Source: an uncultured Bacilli bacterium
GTDB lineage: Bacteria > Bacillota_I > Bacilli_A > RF39 > UBA660
Direction: 5' to 3'
Length of the DNA stretch: 64,000 bases
Assembly (NCBI GenBank): GCA_934099115.1
Contig: CAKOPK010000005.1
Span: forward strand, 1 to 64,000
Shown: in pieces, positions 32,816-40,915 of the stretch
Layout: each line of letters begins with the position of its first letter
Numbering within the stretch: the stretch's first letter is position 1
The notes under the pieces: generated by a model
What the model was told of the DNA's origin: nothing
The model's database searches: none
The model's input: only the letters and a program-made list of their open reading frames with translations
Made by a program: the position numbers and the translations under genes

Positions 32816-32950
32816 ATGAATGAAGAATTAAATAAAAAGATATTAGAATATAAAAAGATTAATAATAGGAATAATAAAATGTTAATTTTGTTATTATTAA
32901 TCTTATTATTTGTTTGTATTGTTATGGTTTATGTGCGCTTTTTTGGTTGA
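32816..32950 (+). CDS. Small single-span membrane protein (44 aa)
   Basis: A 44-residue reading frame, MNEELNKKILEYKKINNR, then a hydrophobic helix rich in Leu and Ile (about residues 22-40), ending YVRFFG. AGAGG lies about nine bases before the ATG and a TATAAT box at 32774-32779 precedes that, so it has its own expression signals. It is followed 44 bases on by the thioredoxin-like gene. The polar N-terminus and single C-terminal-half helix suggest a tail-anchored small protein. No family is recognised. Confidence 0.6.
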   Translation: MNEELNKKILEYKKINNRNNKMLILLLLILLFVCIVMVYVRFFG

Positions 32951-32994
32951 TTAATAATAGGTTTTAAGTTAAAATAAGATTAGGTGGTGAAATG

Positions 32995-33729
32995 ATGGAA
33001 AAACAGAGTAAAATAAGACTTGTTGGTATAGCGCTTGCAGTTATACTTATTGGAGCTTTAGGGGTTAAATATTATATTGATTATAAAAATAGTGATGATA
33101 GCGAAGTAACTAGTAAAGATTCATTAAAATTTAAAGAAGAATATGAAAGTTTAAATGGAAAGACTAATGAGAATAGTAATTTGAAATACTTAACAGTTAA
33201 TATTTCTGAGAATAATTCTGTAGTTTATAAAACTGATAAAGAAATATTAGATGTTATGGAAAATGGTACAGGAGTTATTTATTTTGGATTTAATACATGT
33301 CCTTGGTGTAGGAGTTTAGTTGAAACTATGTTGTCTAGTGCTAACTCTAATAGTGTTGCTAATATTTATTATGTAAATGTGAAAGATGTTCGCTCTAGTT
33401 ATGAAGTACAAGATAAAAAATTAGTAAAAACTAAAGAGGGAACTGATAGTTATTATGAGATTTTAAATAAATTAGATAAATATTTAACAAAATATACGAT
33501 TACATATAATAAAAAGAAATATGATACTAAAGAAAAAAGATTATATGCTCCAACTGTAGTAGTTGTAAAAGATGGGGAAATTGTTGGTTTTCATGAAGGC
33601 ACAGTAGATAGTCAAACTAATCCAAATGATGGACTTAATGATGAAGAGAAAAAAGAATTAACAAATATTTTTAATGAAATGTTTGCTAAAGTAAATCGTT
33701 CTTTATGTAAAGATGAAACTGGATGTTAA
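32995..33729 (+). CDS. Membrane-anchored thioredoxin-like protein (CPWC motif)
   Basis: About 244 residues: an N-terminal signal anchor (about 9-28), a polar linker, then a thioredoxin-like fold with IYFGFNTCPWCRSLVETML containing the redox pair CPWC, and APTVVVVKDGEIVGFHEGT with the cis-proline segment. It resembles bacteriocin-transport-accessory/TlpA-like extracytoplasmic oxidoreductases. It may form or isomerise disulfides in secreted proteins; the cysteine-rich pilin-like proteins in this window are candidate clients, which is inference. Two adjacent ATGs exist; the second (32995) has AGGTGG at better spacing. The C-terminal CKDETGC adds a second cysteine pair. Confidence 0.72.
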   Translation: MEKQSKIRLVGIALAVILIGALGVKYYIDYKNSDDSEVTSKDSLKFKEEYESLNGKTNENSNLKYLTVNISENNSVVYKTDKEILDVMENGTGVIYFGFNTCPWCRSLVETMLSSANSNSVANIYYVNVKDVRSSYEVQDKKLVKTKEGTDSYYEILNKLDKYLTKYTITYNKKKYDTKEKRLYAPTVVVVKDGEIVGFHEGTVDSQTNPNDGLNDEEKKELTNIFNEMFAKVNRSLCKDETGC

Positions 33730-33740
33730 TTCAGTTTTTT
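33716..33740 (+). terminator. Terminator after the thioredoxin-like gene
   Basis: AAACTG and CAGTTT arms enclose the stop codon and are followed by a T-run. Confidence 0.55.
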
Positions 33741-33748
33741 TATATATA

Positions 33749-33773
33749 AAAAGTTGGACTTGGTCCAACTTTT
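33749..33773 (-). terminator. Terminator of trmL
   Basis: A 10-bp stem AAAAGTTGGA/TCCAACTTTT with a 5-base loop overlaps the last bases of the minus-strand trmL gene. Confidence 0.7.
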
Positions 33774-34281
33774 AGGCTTCTTCAATAAAGTTTTTACTTT
33801 TATGGGGTTCCTCAAATAGTAAGCCTTGATAATTTTTTTGCCTTAATACTTCGTATACACATATTGCAACACTGTTTGAAAGATTTAAAGCTCGAACATT
33901 TGAGGTCATAGGAATTCTATAACAACGGTCAATATAAGGCTTTAATATTTCTCTTGGTATACCAGTAGATTCTTTACCGAAAAATAAATAGATATTGTCT
34001 GTTATAGAAGAATAATTAGGGGTTGAATGAGGTTTATGACCATATCTTGTAAAAAAGAAATATTCTCCTTTATTTTTAGCAAAGAATTCTTCGATATTTT
34101 CATAGACAAAATATTTGCAATATTCAATATAATTAACACCACTTCTTTTAATATATTTTTCTTCTAAAGAGAATCCTAGAGGTTTAATTAAGTGAAGAGT
34201 AGTATTGGTAGCAACACAAGTTCTCATAATATTTCCAGTGTTACCAGGAATTTCAGGCTCAAATAAAACTACATTAAGCAT
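33772..34281 (-). CDS. trmL: tRNA (cytidine(34)-2'-O)-methyltransferase
   Basis: 169 residues of the SPOUT superfamily. MLNVVLFEPEIPGNTGNIMR at the start, LFFGKESTGIPREIL (SAM-binding knot loop) and RIPMTSNVRALNLSNSVAI (knotted C-terminus) match TrmL/CspR. It methylates the 2'-OH of the wobble nucleotide in leucine tRNAs. The minimal SPOUT fold without extra domains is normal. It is convergent with the thioredoxin-like gene. Confidence 0.93.
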   Translation of the reverse strand: MLNVVLFEPEIPGNTGNIMRTCVATNTTLHLIKPLGFSLEEKYIKRSGVNYIEYCKYFVYENIEEFFAKNKGEYFFFTRYGHKPHSTPNYSSITDNIYLFFGKESTGIPREILKPYIDRCYRIPMTSNVRALNLSNSVAICVYEVLRQKNYQGLLFEEPHKSKNFIEEA

Positions 34282-34355
34282 AATACACCAACTTTCTATA
34301 AAAAGAATTATAAACGATTATTAGATATTTGTTAAGAGAAAAATATGAAAAAATC

Positions 34356-34384
34356 TTGAAAAAAACGAAATAATATTGTATATT
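34356..34384 (+). promoter_or_regulatory. Promoter of the secreted surface protein gene
   Basis: TTGAAA (34356-34361) and TATATT (34379-34384) have a 17-base spacer, 74 bases before the ATG at 34459. Confidence 0.6.
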
Positions 34385-34458
34385 AGAAATATAGCATAGG
34401 TAGGTTAAAGTAAAAACTTATATAGAGATGTTATATTTAAAAGTAAAGGAAGATTTTT

Positions 34459-35037
34459 ATGAAAAAAAATAGTAAATTATTTATTGCTTTAGGATTATTA
34501 CTTGTTGGAGTTGTAGGAGTGTCTTTTGCATATTTTTTAGTAGGGGTGTCTTTTGTTGGGGGAGGTGCATCTAATACTGGTAATACTGCTAAACTTATTA
34601 ATGTAGAATATGATGCTGGAACATCTACTTTAACAGGTTCTTTAATGCCAGGCAATAAGTTATCTAAAACATTTACGGTGTCTGTTACTCCAGGAAGTGA
34701 TACCAATAAAGCGGTTTATGCTATTAAAATGAATGTAACTAATAATACATTTGTAAAATGTACAGAAGCTAATTATAATAGTGTTTCTAATGCTTGTACT
34801 AAAAATGCAGAGGAACTTGTATATACTTTAAAGAATAGTAGTGGAACTGTTGTTGCTACTGGAGATTTAACAGCTAAGACTGGAGAAGTTATTTTAGCTA
34901 CAGAAACAAAGACAGCTAGTGCTAAAACAGATTATAATTATACTTTAGAAATAGAGTTTAAAGATACGAATACTGATCAAAATCACAATACTAATAAAAC
35001 ATTTACAGGAAATGTTAAAGTAGAGTTTGCTGAATAA
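34459..35037 (+). CDS. Secreted surface protein, possibly TasA/CalY-like
   Basis: 192 residues: MKKNSKLFIALGLLLVGVV then VSFAYFLVG, a signal peptide or anchor, followed by a Thr/Asn/Ser-rich beta domain. Features such as SNTGNTAKLINVEY, LMPGNKLSKTFTVSVTPGSD and VYAIKMNVTNNTFV resemble the beta-sandwich of camelysin/TasA-type fibre proteins, though I cannot confirm this by eye. It has its own promoter and a strong terminator, so it is monocistronic and may be well expressed. It has two cysteines in the middle. An alternative is a generic exported adhesin. Confidence 0.5.
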   Translation: MKKNSKLFIALGLLLVGVVGVSFAYFLVGVSFVGGGASNTGNTAKLINVEYDAGTSTLTGSLMPGNKLSKTFTVSVTPGSDTNKAVYAIKMNVTNNTFVKCTEANYNSVSNACTKNAEELVYTLKNSSGTVVATGDLTAKTGEVILATETKTASAKTDYNYTLEIEFKDTNTDQNHNTNKTFTGNVKVEFAE

Positions 35038-35040
35038 TAG

Positions 35041-35068
35041 AAGACAAATTTTGGGTTGTCTTTTTTTT
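35041..35068 (+). terminator. Terminator after the secreted surface protein gene
   Basis: AAGACAA/TTGTCTT stem with an 8-base loop and a run of T. Confidence 0.8.
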
Positions 35069-35139
35069 ATGTAAAGTTTTTTGCTTTTTAAATTGAAAAA
35101 TAAGTAGTTTTTTAATATAATGAATAAGAGGTAATGTTT

Positions 35140-35658
35140 ATGGCAGAGAAAATAGCAAAATTTTTTGTAGGTTTATTCGGAGGAATAACTGCAGTTTGGT
35201 GGGGAAAATATTTAGTAATGTTTATTATTTCATTAATGCCCATTTTAGAGTTACGTGGAGGATTAATTGCAGCTAGTTTAATGAATGCTCCAATGTGGAC
35301 TAGTTTTATAGTATGTTTGATAGGTAATATTTTACCAATACCAGTTATTTTATGGTTTATTACATCTATTTTTCAATATTTAAAGAAAAAAGGCAAGAGA
35401 TTAGGAAAGCTAGTTCAAAAGATTGAACAAAAAGCAGATTCTAGGAAAGCTCAAATAGAAAGATTAAAATATGTAGGCTTGGTGTTATTTGTAGGGATTC
35501 CTCTTCCTGGTACAGGTGCTTGGACTGGATGCTTAATTGCAGCACTATTAGGAATGGATAAGAAGAAGTCTTGCATGGCAGCGATAGTAGGAGTTTTAAT
35601 GGCAGGAGTTATTATGCTTATTTTATCTTATGGTGTATTAGGTGGTATCATTCGATGA
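35140..35658 (+). CDS. Small multidrug-export-like membrane protein (COG2426)
   Basis: 172 residues. Hydrophobic segments surround the family pattern MPILELRGGLIAASL, VCLIGNILPIPVILW and GLVLFVGIPLPGTGAWTGCL, with a basic amphipathic loop between (KKKGKRLGKLVQKIEQKAD). This matches the sm_multidrug_ex family, named for a proposed export role that is not well tested. The ATG at 35140 has GAGGTAA at suitable spacing; 35134 would be too close. It overlaps the next gene by four bases. Confidence 0.78.
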   Translation: MAEKIAKFFVGLFGGITAVWWGKYLVMFIISLMPILELRGGLIAASLMNAPMWTSFIVCLIGNILPIPVILWFITSIFQYLKKKGKRLGKLVQKIEQKADSRKAQIERLKYVGLVLFVGIPLPGTGAWTGCLIAALLGMDKKKSCMAAIVGVLMAGVIMLILSYGVLGGIIR

Positions 35659-36269
35659 CAACTATATATTTAATTAATAATGCTCTAACTATGAATAATT
35701 TAATATTTCCTAATACTTCTTTAGAACAAAAAAGAGAGAAACGATTATTAAGTATAGAAGGAGAGAGAGAAAGTGCAGCATTAATTAAAGATAAAGATTT
35801 ATTAAATGTACAAAAGATTTATTCTTCTCCTTATGTTATGAGTATTGGGACTGCTAAATATTTAGCTAGTAAATTAGAGTTAGATATTAATATAGATAAT
35901 CATTTAGGAGAAAGAAAATTAGGTATTCTTGGAGATAAAAAAATTAGAATGGTTAATGAAATGCAAGAGAATGATTTTGATTATAAATTAACAGAAGGGG
36001 AATCTTTAAATGAAGTTAAGAATCGTTTACTTAAGTTTTTAAAGAAGATATTGGTAAGTGATGAAGATAAAACAATTGCTCTTTTTACACATAACGTAGC
36101 TATAACTTGCTTATTAAGCACTTACTGTGAAAAAGGTTTTAATTTAGATAATCGGTTGATTTTAAATTATAACGAAGATGCTATTATAGATGGGTCTTGG
36201 GCAGATATAAGCATTATTGAATTAACTTTTGATAAGCAAGAACTTGTTGGAATAAAAAGAAAAAAATAA
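35655..36269 (+). CDS. Histidine-phosphatase-like protein lacking the RHG motif
   Basis: 204 residues with the layout of the histidine phosphatase (phosphoglycerate mutase-like) fold. MTTIYLINNALTMNN stands where family members have LxRHGET, followed by EKRLLSIEGERESAALIKD, VQKIYSSPYVMSIGTAKYLA, and a second-half TIALFTHNVAITCLL. The nucleophilic histidine and its arginine at the N-terminus are replaced by INN, while the distal histidine (THN) remains. It is therefore probably not a normal phosphatase. It starts at the ATGA overlapping the upstream gene. The family call rests on pattern similarity. Confidence 0.62.
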   Translation: MTTIYLINNALTMNNLIFPNTSLEQKREKRLLSIEGERESAALIKDKDLLNVQKIYSSPYVMSIGTAKYLASKLELDINIDNHLGERKLGILGDKKIRMVNEMQENDFDYKLTEGESLNEVKNRLLKFLKKILVSDEDKTIALFTHNVAITCLLSTYCEKGFNLDNRLILNYNEDAIIDGSWADISIIELTFDKQELVGIKRKK

Positions 36270-36296
36270 AGAATGGAAGCGAATTCTTTATTTTTT
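36264..36296. terminator. Bidirectional terminator
   Basis: The stem AAATAAAGAAT/ATTCTTTATTT has a loop of 8 bases and is flanked by A- and T-runs. It sits between the histidine-phosphatase-like gene and the minus-strand zinc-ribbon gene. Confidence 0.75.
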
Positions 36297-36482
36297 GTTT
36301 TCAAGTGTGTCTATTGTTTTCCATGTTGTGGTACCACAGTTAGTACAAACATAGGGAACTAATACTTTTAAGTCATTTGGTTTTTCATATTTTTCTTCTA
36401 GAGAAACACAAAGTAGTCCAGTATTAGAGTCTATATAAGCTCTTCCTTGAACTGTTTTTTCTGCACATTTATTACAACCCAT
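36288..36482 (-). CDS. Small zinc-ribbon protein
   Basis: 64 residues with two CxxC pairs: GCNKCAEKTVQG at the N-terminus and YVCTNCGTTTWKTI near the C-terminus, a likely zinc ribbon. No further domain is present. AAGGAGG precedes the ATG, so it is likely a true gene. It stands alone on the minus strand between convergent units. Function unknown; such proteins often bind nucleic acid or act as accessory factors. Confidence 0.65.
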   Translation of the reverse strand: MGCNKCAEKTVQGRAYIDSNTGLLCVSLEEKYEKPNDLKVLVPYVCTNCGTTTWKTIDTLENKK

Positions 36483-36612
36483 TTATAATTCCTCCTTTTT
36501 TAATATTATAAACATTTTTTTATTTATCATTCATTTACATTCTTTAGCTAAAAAATGTTTAATAATGGAATAAAATATGTTATAATATGTCACCAAGGAA
36601 GGGGAATGCTTT

Positions 36613-37101
36613 ATGGTTTATGATATAAGATTAAATGATTTAAATCAAATAGTAGTAGATTTATATTCTTATGAATTAAAGTATGCAGATAAAGAACGCT
36701 ATTATCATTTTGAACTTATAAATTCTATTATAGGAGAGGATTTAAAGGTATTAATACCTGCTTTAATAGAGAAAGGAATGATTAGTGCGACTAGGTTTGA
36801 GACTTCTGATTTTGATTGTATTAGTTCTACACCTTATTACACGATGAAATCTTTATTTTTAGCAACTAATCATCAATTATTAGAGAAAGTTTATGAAGTT
36901 TTAGATAATTCTATCATTCGCATATATGTAACATGTATAAATGTTAAGACTGGAGAAGTTAAGACTATAACTGCAGGAGAATATGGACTTTATGATGAGG
37001 AAAAAGAAGCTTTATTAAAAGAATTAGGATATAAATCTATTAAGTCTAGTTATACAGGTAAATCTTTAAATGATAAAATTACTTTAAAAAGAAAGAAATA
37101 A
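36613..37101 (+). CDS. Conserved-looking hypothetical protein
   Basis: 162 residues, soluble, mixed alpha/beta, with no signal peptide or transmembrane helix. Features are YDIRLNDLNQIVVDLYSYEL, a central SSTPYYTMKSLFLATNHQ, and RIYVTCINVKTGEVKTITAGEYG, which may be a beta hairpin. I recognise no family. A TATAAT at 36581-36586 and AAGGAAGGGG eight bases before the ATG support expression. It is monocistronic, upstream of a tRNA gene. Confidence 0.55.
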   Translation: MVYDIRLNDLNQIVVDLYSYELKYADKERYYHFELINSIIGEDLKVLIPALIEKGMISATRFETSDFDCISSTPYYTMKSLFLATNHQLLEKVYEVLDNSIIRIYVTCINVKTGEVKTITAGEYGLYDEEKEALLKELGYKSIKSSYTGKSLNDKITLKRKK

Positions 37102-37144
37102 TTTATCTTTTATTCATAATTTATGTTATAATAAATTATGAAAT

Positions 37145-37220
37145 TGCCCTATAGCCAAGCGGTAAGGCAGTAGGCTCTGACCCTACCATTCCGTTGGTTC
37201 GAATCCAACTGGGGCAGCCA
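37145..37220 (+). tRNA. tRNA-Gln (anticodon CTG)
   Basis: A 76-nt cloverleaf. The acceptor arms TGCCCTA and TGGGGCA pair over 7 bp with one G-T. The D-arm includes AGCGGTAAGGCA. The anticodon stem GTAGG/CCTAC encloses CTCTGAC with anticodon CTG. The T-arm is GTTGG-TTCGAAT-CCAAC. Discriminator G and an encoded CCA end the gene. A TATAAT at 37127-37132 lies upstream. Confidence 0.93.
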
Positions 37221-37231
37221 AGTGTTAATTT

Positions 37232-37253
37232 AAGCTCTTTTAAGAGCTTTTTT
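37232..37253 (+). terminator. tRNA-Gln terminator
   Basis: AAGCTCT/AGAGCTT stem with a 4-base loop and a T-run, 12 bases after the tRNA end. Confidence 0.8.
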
Positions 37254-37322
37254 ATTATGTATGAATAAATTTCTTCTTTTTTAAACATAATTTACATAGG
37301 TATTATATAGGAGGAAATCATC

Positions 37323-39452
37323 ATGTTTCAAAATTTTGGTTTTATAGTAAGTTCTATTTTAAAAGAAGCAGAAAGTGAAAGAAGTAATTTACATCATCCT
37401 TATGTTGGTAGTGAGCATATGTTACTTGCTATTTTAAAAAGAGATAATGAATTAACAAAAAAGTTAAATAATTATGGATTAACTTATAAGATATTTAAAG
37501 ATGAATTGGTTCGTATTGTAGGTATTCCTAAGAAGAATATGGAGATAAATTTATATACGCCTTTATTAAAAAGAATATTAAGTAATGCTTTAGAAGATGC
37601 GAAAGAAAATAATAAGGGAAAAGTAACGGAAAACCATTTATTTATTGCTCTTTTGGATGAAGGAGAAGGTATTGCAATTCGCATTATGATTGGTCTTGGA
37701 GTAGATATTGATGGCTTATATGATGAAATAAAAAAGAAACCAAATGATGTTATTAATAATAAATTAGAAATCTGGAATGTCGGAACAAATCTAAATGAAA
37801 GAGTAGATACTTTTGATGCTGTAATTGGACGTGATAAAGAAATAGATTGTTTGATAGAGATTTTACTTAGAAAGAAGAAAAGTAATCCTTTATTAATTGG
37901 CCCTGCTGGAGTAGGAAAAACAGCAATTGTAGAAGAATTAGCTAGAAGAATTAAAAATCATCAAGTTCCAACTTGTTTAGAAGATAAAATTATTGTAGAT
38001 TTACCTATGGGAGATTTAGTAAGTGGAACTAAATATCGTGGAGAATTTGAAGAAAGATTAACGAAAATTATTAAAGAAGTAATGGCTAATAAGAATATAA
38101 TTTTATTTATTGATGAAGTTCATTCCATGGTAAATGCTGGAGGGGCAGAGGGAGCTATTAATGCTTCAGATATATTAAAACCTTATTTAGCAAGAGGAGA
38201 TATTAAAGTAATTGGGGCTACTACAACGAAAGAATATGAACAATTTATAGCAAAAGATAAAGCTTTAGAAAGAAGATTTGATACTATTCTTATCAAAGAA
38301 CCTACTTTAGAAGAAACAAAAGAAATTTTAATGGGTTTAAAAGAGAGTTATGAAGTTCACCACAAAATAAAGATTACAGAAGAAAATATTATAGATATAG
38401 TAACTCTTGGTAATAGATATTTATTTAAAAAGAAAAATCCTGATAAGACTATTGATTTATTAGATAGTGTTTGTGCTTATGTAAAAAGAAAAAATGAACA
38501 AGATCAAAAAGAAAGAGAACTAAATTATAAAATATCAGAGTTATTAAAAGAGAAAGAAACTTATGTAAAAAATAATAATTATGAAGAAGCTTTAAATGTT
38601 TGTTTAAAAATTAAAGAATTAGAAGATGAGAAAAGTAAAAATCTAGAAAATAATATTGTTATTACAAAAGATGATATTTTAAAAGTAATTGAGACGAAAA
38701 GCAATATTCCTTTATTAAAAGATACTAATCAGATGATTTTAGAGATAACTAATAATTTAAATAAAGAAATATATGGAGAAGAGAATGCTATTAATAAGAT
38801 TATTAATAATTTAAAATTGTATTTAAAGAAAGAAAAAAAGAGAAATATTCTCTTATTGGGACCTAGTGGAGTTGGTAAAACATCTTCTGTTAAAATTATT
38901 AGTAAAACTTTAAATAATAGCTTGATAAGATTAGATATGAGTGAATATAATTTAGAAACAAGTGTTAATAAACTTATTGGAGTTTCTGGGGGTTATGTAG
39001 GTTATAATGATGAGTATATATTTAGTAAAGTAAAATATAATCCTTATTCTTTAATATTAGTGGATGAAATAGAAAAAGCTCATCCTAGTGTTTTAAATCT
39101 TTTCTTACAAATACTTGATGAAGGATATATAACAGATAGTAAGGGAGAAAAAATTGATTTTTCACATACTTTAATATTTATGACATCAAATGCTGTTAAA
39201 AATAAAAAAATGGGTTTTTCTAATACCAAATATAATTTGAATGAAGATTTTAGTGAAGAGTTTTTAGGAAGATTTGATGATATTATTTATTTTGATACTT
39301 TAACTAAAGAAGTAGTATTAAATTATTTGAAAGAAAATATAAAAGAAGATATAGATTATGAAGATTTATTAAAAGATATTTTATACGAAAAATATGGTTT
39401 TCGTAATATTAAAAAGATTATTGAAAAGTATGAATTAAAACAAGTAAGTTAA
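37323..39452 (+). CDS. clpC: Clp protease ATP-binding subunit ClpC
   Basis: 709 residues: Clp N-domain repeats (about 1-140), NBD1 with GPAGVGKTAIVEELARRI and IILFIDEVHSMVNAGGAEG, a short middle region with a UVR-like segment (NNNYEEALNVCLKIKELEDE), NBD2 with GPSGVGKTSSVK and LILVDEIEKAHPSVLNLFLQ, and a C-terminal D2-small-like end. A KKMGFSN segment in NBD2 may serve as the ClpP-docking loop. It is about 100 residues shorter than typical ClpC. It unfolds substrates for ClpP. AGGAGG precedes the ATG. No CtsR-type operator or mcsA/mcsB genes are seen nearby. Confidence 0.88.
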   Translation: MFQNFGFIVSSILKEAESERSNLHHPYVGSEHMLLAILKRDNELTKKLNNYGLTYKIFKDELVRIVGIPKKNMEINLYTPLLKRILSNALEDAKENNKGKVTENHLFIALLDEGEGIAIRIMIGLGVDIDGLYDEIKKKPNDVINNKLEIWNVGTNLNERVDTFDAVIGRDKEIDCLIEILLRKKKSNPLLIGPAGVGKTAIVEELARRIKNHQVPTCLEDKIIVDLPMGDLVSGTKYRGEFEERLTKIIKEVMANKNIILFIDEVHSMVNAGGAEGAINASDILKPYLARGDIKVIGATTTKEYEQFIAKDKALERRFDTILIKEPTLEETKEILMGLKESYEVHHKIKITEENIIDIVTLGNRYLFKKKNPDKTIDLLDSVCAYVKRKNEQDQKERELNYKISELLKEKETYVKNNNYEEALNVCLKIKELEDEKSKNLENNIVITKDDILKVIETKSNIPLLKDTNQMILEITNNLNKEIYGEENAINKIINNLKLYLKKEKKRNILLLGPSGVGKTSSVKIISKTLNNSLIRLDMSEYNLETSVNKLIGVSGGYVGYNDEYIFSKVKYNPYSLILVDEIEKAHPSVLNLFLQILDEGYITDSKGEKIDFSHTLIFMTSNAVKNKKMGFSNTKYNLNEDFSEEFLGRFDDIIYFDTLTKEVVLNYLKENIKEDIDYEDLLKDILYEKYGFRNIKKIIEKYELKQVS

Positions 39453-39476
39453 AAAGCATCGCTCGGGATGCTTTTT
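39451..39476. terminator. Bidirectional terminator between clpC and thyA
   Basis: A 10-bp stem AAAAAGCATC/GATGCTTTTT with loop GCTCGG, giving good T-runs for both strands. Confidence 0.85.
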
Positions 39477-40332
39477 ATATGCCTAAATCAAAGTTTAACT
39501 GTGGGTTCTTTTCTTTAATTCTTTCTCTAGGATAGCCTTTTATTTTAATGTCATCAGGAGTGAAATCATAGAAGTTTTCTTTATCAGGATTTAGCCAAAT
39601 TTCCGGATTACAATCAATTGGTTCTCTTGCTAACATAATATTTGCTTGTTCTATGTGTCTATCATAGATTTGAATATTAGCATACATCCAAGAAAATCTT
39701 CCTGGAGTATAGCCACAATGACGTGCTACAAGCATTAGTAACACTAAATATTGAACTTGATTAATACAACCAGCAGTTAAAAAGTCACTGCTTCTTTGAA
39801 ATAAACACATGTCTAAATAGTTAACTCCATCTTTGCCATGACGAACATTCCAAACTGTTTGGTAGGCACAAGGTTTTAGGCCATGAGGTTCTTTAAAATC
39901 TTCTACTTGCCACATATTAATGATGTGTCTTCTGCCATCTGGGTTTTCTTTTAATTCTTTTAATAAATCTTTCATTAAATGATGTCTTCTAATTGTTTCA
40001 CCATAGCAGGCACCAATGGTTCTATTTCCTAAGTCCCATTCATCCCACCAAGTTACACCATATTTATCTTTTAAAATATCTAGATTATTAGACTCATCTT
40101 GATAAATCCATAATAATTCTCCAATTGCAGATTTAACAGCGATAGGTCTTAAAGTTATTAAGGGACTTTCGCCTTTTGTTAAATCATAAGTTGTAATGCC
40201 GTGATTTACACTTAAAGTATGAGCAGGGGTTCCATCACTATATTTAGGACGAGGATTTTCATCAAGACAGCCTTCTTCTAGTATTCTTTTAATAATTTCT
40301 TTTGTATACATGTCTCCTTTTGTACCATTCAT
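39475..40332 (-). CDS. thyA: Thymidylate synthase ThyA
   Basis: 285 residues of folate-dependent thymidylate synthase. Visible motifs are LRPIAVKSAIGELLWIYQ, the catalytic cysteine in GLKPCAYQTVW, FQRSSDFLTAGCINQVQY (dUMP and folate binding) and YANIQIYDRHIEQA. It makes dTMP from dUMP with methylene-tetrahydrofolate, leaving dihydrofolate. GGAGGT precedes the start. It is divergent from dfrA and tmk, which regenerate folate and phosphorylate the product. Confidence 0.96.
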   Translation of the reverse strand: MNGTKGDMYTKEIIKRILEEGCLDENPRPKYSDGTPAHTLSVNHGITTYDLTKGESPLITLRPIAVKSAIGELLWIYQDESNNLDILKDKYGVTWWDEWDLGNRTIGACYGETIRRHHLMKDLLKELKENPDGRRHIINMWQVEDFKEPHGLKPCAYQTVWNVRHGKDGVNYLDMCLFQRSSDFLTAGCINQVQYLVLLMLVARHCGYTPGRFSWMYANIQIYDRHIEQANIMLAREPIDCNPEIWLNPDKENFYDFTPDDIKIKGYPRERIKEKNPQLNFDLGI

Positions 40333-40433
40333 TTTTAATACCTCCGTTTAAAATATAACAAATTAAAATTAAAAATACAATATTAATTGACAAATTATAT
40401 AATTTTTTGTATCGTGATATTAGGAGGTAAATG

Positions 40434-40913
40434 ATGGCAAAACTTATTATTATAGCAGCGGTAGGTAGCAATCGAGAGTTAGGTATTCATAATGATTTAG
40501 TATGGAAAATAAAAGAAGATTTAGCTTTTTTTAAAGAGACAACTTTAGACCATAAAATAGTTATGGGATATCATACTTATTTATCATTGCCTAAGAAATT
40601 AGCTAGAAGAGAAGAGATTGTTTTAACAAGTCATAAGATAAATGGTATTAATACTTTTTCGGATTTTAAAGAATTATTAGATTATTTAAATACTTTAGAA
40701 GAGACAGTTTATATTATTGGAGGAGCATCTATTTATCAATTGTTTTTACCGTATGTAGAAGAATTATTATTAACAGAAGTGGAATTAAGTTGTAAAGAGG
40801 CAGATACTTATTTTCCAGAATTTAAAAAAGAAGATTATGAATTTGAAATATTAAAAGAAGTAAAGGAAGATATATCTTATAGGAGAATAAGATATAAAAA
40901 AAGAGGAGAGTAG
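40434..40913 (+). CDS. dfrA: Dihydrofolate reductase
   Basis: 159 residues with the DHFR pattern: MAKLIIIAAVGSNRELGIHN, DLVWKIKEDLAFFKETT (active-site acid in the helix), IVMGYHTYLSLPKKL, and YIIGGASIYQLFLP for NADPH. It recycles dihydrofolate made by ThyA. AGGAGG is six bases before the ATG at 40434 and only three before the ATG at 40431, so I chose 40434. It is two bases from the downstream thymidylate kinase gene. Confidence 0.94.
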   Translation: MAKLIIIAAVGSNRELGIHNDLVWKIKEDLAFFKETTLDHKIVMGYHTYLSLPKKLARREEIVLTSHKINGINTFSDFKELLDYLNTLEETVYIIGGASIYQLFLPYVEELLLTEVELSCKEADTYFPEFKKEDYEFEILKEVKEDISYRRIRYKKRGE

Positions 40914-40915
40914 AA

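Noticed and set aside
34437..34706. Minus-strand 89-codon frame at the start of the secreted protein gene
   Set aside because: Opposes a gene with clear promoter, ribosome site and signal peptide; no support of its own.
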